In this document: positions 9,557 through 16,499 of the stretch, piece after piece
Layout of the letters: each line of letters opens with the position of its first letter
How positions within the stretch are numbered: position 1 is the first letter of the stretch
DNA from: Podaxis mareebaensis
Taxonomy: Eukaryota > Basidiomycota > Agaricomycetes > Agaricales > Agaricaceae
DNA length: 23,078 nucleotides
Direction of reading: 5' to 3'
NCBI GenBank assembly: GCA_018524725.1
Contig: JAEUWP010000261.1
Coordinates: 1-23,078 of the forward strand
The notes under the pieces: generated by a model
What the model saw: the letters and a program-made list of their open reading frames with translations, nothing else
Database searches by the model: none
Told to the model about the DNA's origin: nothing
Translations under genes and position numbers: made by a program

Positions 9557-11617
9557 TAAGTCTCAGAATCAGTGACTTCCACTGTATGGCTCCAAGCTCT
9601 TTTCTGTGGGAAGCTTGTTCAACAAAGGTTTATAACCTTTAGGGTATTCAATTGGTTGTGCAAGATATTGGTCAATCATTCAGTATAAATGATCATACAT
9701 GAGGTTATTGTAACTCTGGACAGATTGTATGATCCCCAGAGTTACTGACTTGTCATGTGCCTCTCTGACTAGGGAGTATTGACGGGTCCCTCAGTTTGGT
9801 ATGGGGAGTTGTGAGGTGATGTACACCTCCTGCTCCTCCTTTGTATCATCTTCTTCCTCTCCTTCTTCCTCTTGTATGGGAGGAAGATTTTGGAGGGGAT
9901 GTAGATTGTATAGCAGGGGCAGATTTTGCCCCTGCAAGGATGGTTGTTGGGGTGGGGAGGCCATCCTGACTGTTTTACAGGTATTAACTGTCTGAGGTGT
10001 CTTGAGGGGGCCTCTAAAGAACACACAAGTAGCTGCCTTTTGCTCCTTGTGTTCCAACATGGTGGCCTCAATAGGTATATGTCTGTTGAACCTAATATAT
10101 TGGTCATCTATCAGAGATGACCTGCAAGTATGGATGTCTTCATTTCGCATCCATTGTAGAGTGACCTGGTCACTCCATTTATTAGCACAAGGGGTTCATT
10201 TAGCCATAGGCAATATGAATGGGGTGCTCAAGGCTTGGAATGAACCAGCATTCATAGGAACACTAGTGGTGGAAGGTAGTTTGGCTTTAACATTTGATGT
10301 TGAAGCCACTGGGGACTTTCCACTGGCTATGGGTTTGGCCAATGGTGATCTCATGATTTCAGTATTCATTGCAGGGTAGTTACTACCCTGCACTGCTGTT
10401 CTTGGTGATGGCACACCTACCAGTCCTTTCCCTTTGGGAGAAGGAATAGGAGGCAGTTGAGGTGACCAGTGTGGGTGGAGGTTAGTGATCTGACCCCAGG
10501 GGTCAGGTTGCATTAACAGGGAAGGTGGCAGTCAGGTTTGTGATGCCCCAGTGGTTGAGGCATGGCATTGCAATTTGTTTGCAAATGTATTATTCCCTGG
10601 GATCATCTCACCATCTGTGACAGTGGACCCATTGATGGTGAAGTGTGTGGCCCTTAGGCCATACCCTTGTACATGTTGTTGTTGTGCACTGCAGCACTCA
10701 TTGTAAGCTTGATCTGTTTCCCCTGGTTGCCTGGGCACATGTAGATGCACCACAGCTTGGGCAGTATTTGATAACATGGTCAATGAGGGAGATGGATGGT
10801 GTGGGTGTAATTGAGGTGTTGCCAGTGGTCTGTCATTATTGCATTGACAGTGGTGCTCATGCACTGGGTGTTGTTCAGCCCTCTCAATCACTTTGTTGAT
10901 TTTGGCATTAAGGGGATCATAGGTGATCCCATCATTAGTGGAGTCAAGGATGTGCTCGAGGTACTGTTGAGTAGGTTGTATTTTATATACACTGTGCATG
11001 GGTGTAAGGTCAGTTTGTTTGACCTTCATGGCCTGGGCCTTTTGGTAGGCCATGCAAAGCTTTGTCAAAGCTTTGATATAAGTAGTGCAGAATCAGTTGG
11101 AGCTGACTTCTATTGGCAAGTCAGTTTCCCAGTATGACTCTGCTATGATCATTTCAGCATATACCAACATTTGGTGTTGGCATTGGTGTTTAATAATGCC
11201 ATAGTCTGTGAATATGGAATTGACTTGGTCTTCTAAGGAGACTATATTGTTGAGAGCAGGGGGCAAGAATTCCGGTGTCGATGGTTCAGAGTGTGAACCA
11301 TCAGATCAGTGTGTTGTGCTTGACATGGGGTGCAATGCTAGGGGATGGCTCAGCTTGAATTCAGGGAATAGGGGAAGCTCCTCTGGAGCTTCCTCACCAT
11401 TGGTGGATGATTCATGAGCTGATGCATCTGCTGGGGGTGTGGTGATGGGGAAGGGGATTGTTGGTTCATAATGTGGCAAGGGGATAGATGGGGAAGGGGG
11501 TGTGGATGGGGTGTGTAGGCCTTGTACATTCACATTGTGCATCATCACATTGAGATGTCATTGCATGTCTTCAGACATGTTGTAGTGTCCAGGGGGGTGG
11601 TTGTGCTGTGAGGCCAT
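9557..11617 (-). pseudogene. N-terminal gag extension of the chromovirus
   Basis: This is the part of the gag frame upstream of the capsid fold. From 11617 it gives HLNVMMHNVNVQGL, a Pro/Ser-rich stretch ending near 11306, a helical block at 11068-10800 (TKLCMAYQKAQAMKVKQTDL), Gln/His-rich sequence near 10750-10650, a Pro/Ser/Lys linker at 10513-10196 and an acidic Glu-rich run near 9870. Stops in frame lie near 11560, 11306, 10532, 10196 and 9791. I recognise no enzyme in it; it probably forms the flexible N-terminal gag region. The frame is fixed by continuity with the capsid, and composition alone gives no function. Confidence 0.6.
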
Positions 11618-11723
11618 TTGAGTAAGTGGTGACAAGAGCTTTTTACTTTAGGCTTTTAAGTGCAATAGTTGCATTTAATGGATTCACTTAGTACATGCCC
11701 AAGTGCAGGGTATTGTAAAAAAG

Positions 11724-11991
11724 TGTAAGCCTCTGGGGGCTTACTTAGAGCTCAGACCTTAAGTTCACACTGATGTACAATAAGCCCAATGTATTGGGAT
11801 GTACACAGTGTAGGTATAAGGTCAGCTGTCCTAATGACAGCTGACAATGAGATTATAAGGGATGTATTTTGATGGATTGAGTAATCCATCAAGGTCAAAG
11901 ACAAACAAGAAAATAATTGATTAATTAACAACAAACAACTCAAGATAATCTGGAACAATGATAACATGACTGTAAGGGCCCAGCCCTTACA
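11724..11991 (-). repeat. Probable 5' LTR of the Ty3 chromovirus
   Basis: On the minus strand the segment starts TGTAAGGGC and ends GGCTTACA, giving TG...CA termini with a 6-bp terminal inverted repeat (TGTAAG/CTTACA) and a length of 268 bp. It lies about 107 bp upstream of the gag ATG. A TATAA-like stretch (CCCTTATAATCTC on the minus strand, about 11850-11862) could be its promoter. Perfect hairpins fall at 11969-11993, 11869-11892 and 11821-11845, with shorter ones at about 11786-11799 and 11727-11744. No second copy is in the window, so the boundaries are inferred from the termini only. I could not identify a primer-binding site. Confidence 0.6.
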
Positions 11992-11999
11992 GTGAAGAG

Positions 12000-12119
12000 G
12001 CAATGACTGAGTGGGGTGTTGAGGCAGTGGTCTACCTCTTGCCTTAGGCTCTGTTTGGTAACAAAACACTGGTTCTGGTCATGGTTTTGATGTGCTTCCC
12101 ACATTGCCAAACCTAGTCA
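12000..12119. other. Junction between the chromovirus LTR and a LINE fragment
   Basis: The 120 bp right of the LTR edge contains no clear coding sequence on either strand. The LINE reading becomes convincing only from about 12120. I see no target-site duplication because the other end of the chromovirus is not in the window. Confidence 0.4.
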
Positions 12120-12684
12120 TCCCCAACAATTTTTGTTGTAGTTCATAGTGAAAAAACATGGTTCTCACTTGTCAATCTAAACACAGCCACCTTCACTCCA
12201 GACCAAAAGGAATGATCATGGCCCCCTTTCTCAACTAGGGAACTGACAGATGCTCTACTTCCATGTGCTAATTCCTCCACTCTGGGCCCAGACCATCTTT
12301 CATGAGCCCATATCAAACACCTCATGTCAGACAATGTCATTAAATTGAACTTCACTCTTTTCACTTCTGAATGCATTAGACTTCATACTTGGCCAGAATA
12401 TTTTAAAACATCTACCTCAGTTATCATCCCAAAACTGAATAAACTTCATTACTCCACACTGAAAATATTCCACCCCATTATCCTCCTCAACACTCTCACC
12501 AAACTGATCAAGAAAATGATTTCTAATCACCTCCAATTTGAAGTGACTCAGTTTGATCTTGTTCACCCCCTACAATTCAGCAGCATTATCCATTGCTCCA
12601 CAGAGGATGCAGGTGTCTATGTCACACACTTAGTTTGTTCTGGATGGAAAAGGAACCTTAAAATGAGCATCCTTGCTTTTGACA
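12120..12684 (+). pseudogene. LINE ORF2 reverse transcriptase fragment, cut after motif A
   Basis: The plus frame through 12324 reads, after two in-frame TGA codons (12213-12215 and 12303-12305), a fungal LINE reverse transcriptase. It shows the N-terminal block FSTRELTDALLPCANSS, GPDHLS preceding AHIKHLM, then TWPEYFKTSTSVIIPKLNK, the block ILLNTLTKLIKKMISNHLQF, and finally LKMSILAFDI, the start of motif A with its Asp. The homology stops there at about 12684; motif B and the catalytic YxDD are missing. The TGA before AHIKH sits where Trp or Arg is expected. It is a remnant on the opposite strand to the chromovirus and immediately right of its LTR. Confidence 0.8.
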
Positions 12685-12969
12685 TTATGGAGATCAGAGC
12701 TTGGCTGGCATTGCAAGACACCATCCTTCCTCCTCCTCTCATACAAAATCACTGCCAATTCACCACCTCATTGCCCCAATGTCCCCAGAACATGCAAATG
12801 AAGTCCTCACCTCTCTGCACACCATCTCCTTCCATCTTTGGAAGGTGGTGTCTGACCCCTTCAATGACAGGATCCACTCTCCAAATGTGCTATGCCATTG
12901 AGGGGCATCCAACATCCAATTTTCATTTTCACTTCATGCTCCATATTCAAATTTTGTTGTTGTTGAACT
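12685..12969 (+). other. Unrecognised segment between LINE fragment and LTR
   Basis: From about 12701 the second plus frame is open for 66 codons (MSPEHANEVLTSLHTISFHL, then VVSDPF) and beyond one stop continues through SNIQFSFSLHAPY. It is not LINE-like and I do not recognise it. It may be a fragment of another gene or element brought in by a deletion joined to the LINE. Confidence 0.3.
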
Positions 12970-13244
12970 TGTAAAAAGTGGGTTTAGAATGGAATGTCAT
13001 CATACATGGAAGATTCATACCTTTTGATTTGATTCTTCATTTTCTTGACTGTTTTCTAGCATTTTCTCTAATGAACAAAAACTTTGTTAGTTGTAGTATA
13101 AAAACCATGTCATAGGTACAATGAATACAAGTTGTTTTTACCCCCATATTTTTCCTCTGCTCTCTTCTTGCTCTCAGCTCTCTACCTCACTTCATCCCAT
13201 AACCACTCTCAATGCCAGACAGACACTGGCACTCTTCCTATTAC
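12970..13244 (+). repeat. Probable 5' LTR of a second LTR retrotransposon
   Basis: The segment begins TGTAAAAAG and ends CTATTACA, TG...CA ends with a 5-bp inverted repeat (TGTAA/TTACA), 275 bp long. A TATA box (GTATAAAAACC, 13097-13107) lies in the middle and is followed by a pyrimidine-rich stretch, as expected for a promoter in U3/R. The gag-like ATG lies 210 bp downstream. No second copy is available for comparison. Confidence 0.5.
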
Positions 13245-13454
13245 ACCCTAAACTCACCTCATCATTTAGAGCCCACTGTGAGGGACATCTAACTCAAGAT
13301 TCCAGACTGAAACCTTGCTGAAGAAATCTCTCTTATCCTTAACAATCCCCTCTTATCTCCTCTCCACCCTCTTTCTCCCTATACTATTTTCTACTCCTTT
13401 GCTCCATCAGATACCTCATCTCCATCACCTAGCCTCCATCTTTCAGTCTTCAAC

Positions 13455-13820
13455 ATGTCTCAGGCTGGAGATGAATTGGAAGCCTTATCCCAGTGTCACT
13501 ATAACTATCACCCTCATTATCATTACTTCAGCATGTCAGGAGATGACACAAATGTCAGCACTCACACTCCTGCTCACCCTCAGTTCATTCCTGCAAATTG
13601 GTGCACTCCAGATGGTCATATGGTCACCCCACAACCACTCATTCCTCTATCTCCACCCCAGCCTATTGTTATCCAAGCTCCTCCCAACCCTCATAGTATG
13701 CCTGCCCCAGGTGATTGAAGTGCTCTGAAATTCAATGGTCATCCACTTTCCCTTCAATGCTTCTTTGATGAAATTGAGACCTTGGGCATGTCTTGTCAGC
13801 TAGATGATCAAGACATGATT
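13455..13820 (+). pseudogene. N-terminal gag of a second LTR retrotransposon, interrupted
   Basis: From ATG 13455 the frame reads MSQAGDELEALSQ, a His/Tyr-rich and then Pro-rich region, and PAPGD before a TGA at 13716-13718 (an Arg codon expected). It continues as SALKFNGHPLSLQCFFDEIE and LGMSCQLDDQDMI. The block with KFNG, FFDEIE and an LDD is the start of the capsid part in gag proteins of basidiomycete Ty3-type elements. Homology stops at 13820, exactly where a TGTTAGG segment begins, so a later insertion probably split it. I did not find the continuation of this gag further right. Confidence 0.65.
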
Positions 13821-14368
13821 TGTTAGGTAGGTCCTTATCACTGGTCACCTAAGCTTTGCTAGGGGGCAGCTATCTCACTAGATGGTTCACAGAGGTGCTA
13901 GGATCTAGTGAGAAGGATCACAGTAAGTAGGTGGCAAGGCAAGTGTCCAGTTAAGCACACTCAAGAGGTCAAATGCTTATCAGTCAAGAGTATGACCAAT
14001 AAGATGTTTACTACCACACCGATCATGAACTAATGTCAATCACAGAGTTAAGGAAAATAACACTGAGATTTGAGAATATAGGAAGCTTGTGCTTCCAGTA
14101 CAAAGCAGCTATTTAAGCTTTACTTCTAAGGTCTGAATTTGGTAGCTATGATGAAGTAAGGCTACAAGTCTGAGAGTCAATAGAAGCATAACTATGGAGT
14201 GGAGCAAGATGAGAATAGAGACTAAGACAAGAATAGGAATAAGATAGGAAAGGAAACTAACTAAGTAAGGAAACAATTCAAGTCCAAGTTCAGCTGCAAT
14301 ACAAGGTTACAAAGCAAAGAGTCTGTAGTAAGAGATATAAGGAAGAAACTATTTACTAGTTTGTTACA
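13821..14368. repeat. LTR-like segment interrupting the second gag
   Basis: The segment starts TGTTAGGTAGG and can be closed at TTGTTACA (14361-14368), giving TG...CA ends and 548 bp; the terminal inverted match is imperfect. It has no open frame of note. It contains an 11-bp perfect inverted repeat, arm TCTCACTAGAT, at 13873-13913 with a 19-nt loop. Its position at the exact break in the gag frame is the main reason to call it an inserted LTR; the right boundary is weak. Confidence 0.32.
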
Positions 14369-14500
14369 GGTCCATATCAGGATGAAGGTGTCCATTAGAG
14401 AAGTCGGAAGAGTACAAGTCAGGAGATGAGGCAGAACTGGGAACAGTGAAGTTCCCTGCTAAAGGCATTGAGTCAGAGGAGTCTGACTTGTGAAGGAAGA
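14369..14500. other. Short non-coding stretch
   Basis: Nothing recognisable apart from a 7-bp inverted repeat (AGTCAGA with a 4-nt loop, about 14471-14488). It separates the LTR-like segment from the unrecognised minus-strand frame. Confidence 0.3.
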
Positions 14501-15994
14501 TCAGGCTGCAGTGTGGAGAGGATGATGATGATGACAATATATCAGTGGTGACATATAGTGGTGGGTATGGAGGGGAGTCACCAATGGGTTCTTCTGGGTT
14601 TGACTCATCGATGCCTGGAACATTGGAGTCAACACTGCAGAGGGGTGGAAGCTGTGTGTGACAGGGAGGGATGGCCAGAGGTTTGTCAGAGTTAGGATCA
14701 ACATGATAGACCTCTACTTCTCAAAAGTAGAAGCCATGTATGACTTCATATTTGATGATATGTGGGACAACCTCGGGTGGGTACATCATGTAAGGGTGAA
14801 GGAATACTATCAGCTTGCCAGTGTAGGGAATCATCTTCCAGCTGTGGGCCCAGGCAGAGTCAAAGTTATTATGGATCATTTGGATGTATAACCCATTGGG
14901 ATCAAAGACATGAGTAAAGGGAGCATTCTCCCAGGTGATGCATAATATCTCTGTCATCATGCAGTCAGTCTCATAGAAGATTGGTCCAGGTGTCAGCCAG
15001 TCTTGGGAGAATAAGGATGTGTGGCCAGGAAGGCAATGGTTAGCAAAGGCTTCATTGCAGTAATGGGTTGAGTCTTCAGCTGGTATACCCATATCTTGAG
15101 TGGTAGAGTGGGAGGCATTAGGAAGTCCAAGCTTGTGGACTAAGGCATTGTATATGACATTGCAATGAGGGGTACCAGGCTGGCTCATAACAAATAGTGT
15201 CTCCATTGTCACTGTTATCTATGCTTGTCAAGTCAATTACCTCTTGGGCACTGCAGTTCATCTCCAAGGCTAAGGTATCAGCAATCATTACTCCAGTCAC
15301 AGCAGTGCTGTTTGGGGATTCTATATCCTCATTCAATTTGTCAATCTCATCTGACCCAATATCCCCATACCCATACTTGTAGTCATCTTCATCATCTTCA
15401 CTACTCTCTTCTTTGTCTGTTTCCATATAGTCATCACCACTGTCATCTTCATCAACCTCCTCAATGAACCAGTGGTCTTCATTGTCTCCCATACTGCTGT
15501 CACCCAGATACTCATCATAATTGTAATGGAGGCCAGCTGCCCCTCCTTCATACTTATACTGCTTGCCATCCATAGAATCAGGATTCATAATATGGTGAAT
15601 TGTATCAAGCAATGAGTCAATGTAGTGTGGCAGTCCAAGGCATTCAAAGTCTTTGAGTTTGCTTCTCTTGATGAGGAGGCAGGGGTTGATAGATTGGGTT
15701 GATGGTCTGCATATGTGGGCATGGAATGGGATTGAATTGGCTATCCTGTGTAATGTATGGATCATAGGGGGCATAGGGGGGCTTGGTGCACTGGTAGAAC
15801 TCATAGTTGTCATTGAAAACTAGCTTCCCCTCAGTCAAGGGAATGTTATAGAAGTTGAGACCACTGTTTTTCTGGTAACAAATCAGTTGAATAAATGGAG
15901 GAAAGCTTAGTGGTGACATACAATGCTCCAGATGAGAACTGGGATAGTAGGGGTATTCATTATTCACTGAGAGCTGATGACTTGAATGTTTCAT
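14501..15994 (-). pseudogene. Unrecognised acidic protein, frameshifted, probably in a mobile element
   Basis: I do not recognise this protein. From ATG 15994 it reads through three frames. The first block (15994 to about 15660) contains YNIPLTEGKLVFNDNYEFYQ and a Pro-rich tail. The second (about 15680-15200) contains FECLGLPHYIDSLLDTIHH, then a strongly acidic stretch of Asp, Glu and Ser near 15480-15350 and the segment LNEDIESPNSTAVTG. The third (about 15200-14721) contains VIYNALVHKLGLPN, SQDWLTPGPIFYE and YTGKLIVFLHPYMMYPPEVV. A further open stretch, His- and Pro-rich, runs to 14501. Frame changes without splice sites at about 15670 and 15200 point to decay. It lacks zinc knuckles and polymerase motifs. 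Low CpG and its position next to an LTR-like segment suggest an element-encoded protein, but a captured host gene is possible. Confidence 0.45.
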
Positions 15995-16024
15995 GGAAAC
16001 AATCCTTATAACTAATCCAAAATT

Positions 16025-16200
16025 GTCACCCTTAGACTTGACTTGGGCAAATAACTTAGGAATGGACCTAGAAATGAACTTAGGCTACACCCTAAGTCAC
16101 AATTAAGGCCATCCTAGGACAGTAACCTCCCTAAGGCCAACTTGCCTTAATTTTCCCTTTGGCCTAAGCACAAGTTGACTAAGCCCTGCCTAAGTATAAA
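16025..16200. promoter_or_regulatory. Cluster of CCTAAG/CTTAGG motifs upstream of the acidic frame
   Basis: Within about 170 bp the hexamer CCTAAG or its reverse CTTAGG, exact or with one change, occurs around ten times in both orientations (for example near 16053, 16079, 16089, 16131, 16163 and 16189). A TATAAATA octamer at 16195-16202 closes the block. It lies just upstream of the minus-strand frame starting at 15994. It may be a promoter or LTR control region; the function is inferred from clustering only. Confidence 0.35.
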
Positions 16201-16202
16201 TA

Positions 16203-16499
16203 CATTTTACTGACGGGACACCTTGATACCATTGGCAACACTGTATAAAGTGGCCTTGAGGTGTTCTTTGACCCTAGAGGAAGGGTGCAGCAACAAAGAG
16301 TCAAATAGTTGGGTGGATGGCTGCACCACAATGGGATGCACCTATTATACCACAAGGTGAAACCGTGGAATGCTGTCAGCCATACACAATGCAAACACGA
16401 GGGCAAGCCCACAACCCACTTAGTGCCTTTTGGGGGTTCGATGAACAGGGAAAGCATAAACTAGGTGTGCACTACCAACAAATACATATATGACCATGC
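16203..16499. other. Transition zone without a supported gene
   Basis: CpG content begins to recover here (for example at 16214, 16363 and 16397). A minus-strand frame of 92 codons (16179-16457) is open but has no recognisable motif and I do not support it as a gene. The zone lies between the transposon cluster and the 3' end of the host gene at 16500. Confidence 0.4.

Larger units (their letters stand above)
4085..11617 (-). pseudogene. gag-pol: Ty3 chromovirus gag-pol polyprotein, one frame with many stops
   Basis: The frame from 11617 to 4087 is exactly 2,511 codons. Every recognisable domain lies in this single frame, yet roughly thirty in-frame stops break it, for example at 9035-9037, 8144-8146, 7886-7888 and 7115-7117. 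The stops I checked fit CGA to TGA, CAA or CAG to TAA or TAG, or TGG to TGA or TAG. Net indels are absent or in multiples of three. The chosen ATG starts MASQHNHPPGHYN, and no earlier in-frame ATG lies between it and the LTR. The protein would be long for the group because the N-terminal gag region before the capsid is about 690 codons, rich in Pro and Gln with an acidic EEEGEEEDD run near 9855-9880. Key catalytic residues are altered (described in the domain entries), so the copy is dead. Confidence 0.88.
4085..11991 (-). mobile_element. Ty3-type chromovirus (Tf1/sushi-like), degenerate, no 3' LTR seen
   Basis: This LTR retrotransposon reads right to left: probable 5' LTR (11724-11991), a leader of about 107 bp, then one gag-pol frame from ATG 11617 to TGA 4085-4087. 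The domain order is capsid, zinc knuckle, protease, reverse transcriptase, RNase H, integrase, chromodomain. This order, with a chromodomain at the integrase C-terminus, defines chromoviruses of the Ty3 group. No sequence matching the 5' LTR was found downstream of the chromodomain as far as position 1, so the 3' LTR is lost, outside the window, or displaced by the frames at 46-3934. About forty perfect hairpins are spread through the unit and extend to about 2634, so its true left end may lie there rather than at 4085. Confidence 0.85.
2634..11993. repeat. Array of about 40 short perfect hairpins across the chromovirus
   Basis: Perfect inverted repeats, given as start-end (arm/loop): 11969-11993 (11/3), 11869-11892 (10/4), 11821-11845 (10/5), 11373-11393 (9/3), 11280-11302 (9/5), 11055-11075 (10/1), 11027-11054 (8/12), 10490-10506 (8/1), 10370-10392 (11/1), 10159-10175 (8/1), 9913-9935 (9/5), 9710-9745 (10/16), 9443-9468 (8/10), 9307-9326 (8/4), 9182-9202 (9/3), 9035-9060 (9/8), 8763-8792 (10/10), 8571-8587 (8/1), 8135-8159 (8/9), 7881-7899 (9/1), 7742-7764 (10/3), 7347-7367 (10/1), 7161-7184 (9/6), 6678-6701 (10/4), 6588-6627 (15/10), 6548-6573 (11/4), 6461-6483 (10/3), 6430-6448 (9/1), 6400-6418 (8/3), 6340-6358 (8/3), 5920-5942 (9/5), 5720-5751 (14/4), 5319-5342 (8/8), 5242-5263 (11/0), 4897-4915 (9/1), 4647-4669 (9/5), 4351-4376 (8/10), 4106-4131 (11/4), 3859-3886 (9/10), 3714-3737 (8/8), 3154-3173 (8/4), 2634-2656 (9/5). 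Arm sequences differ from one hairpin to the next. Many more with 6-7 bp arms occur between them. They were found by eye, so the list is incomplete. Confidence 0.9.

Noticed and set aside
10002..10379. Plus-strand open frame of 125 codons
   Set aside because: Antisense to the gag N-terminal extension, with no motif of its own.
2634..11993. CRISPR or tandem-repeat array explanation for the many hairpins
   Set aside because: The arms differ in sequence and length and the spacing is irregular; they sit inside coding sequence of a retrotransposon.
12701..12901. Extension of the LINE reverse transcriptase past motif A
   Set aside because: Expected motif A to motif C residues are absent after LAFDI in all plus frames.
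16179..16457. Minus-strand frame of 92 codons rich in Cys, Leu and Pro
   Set aside because: No motif, no supporting promoter or intron context, and it lies in the compositional transition zone.
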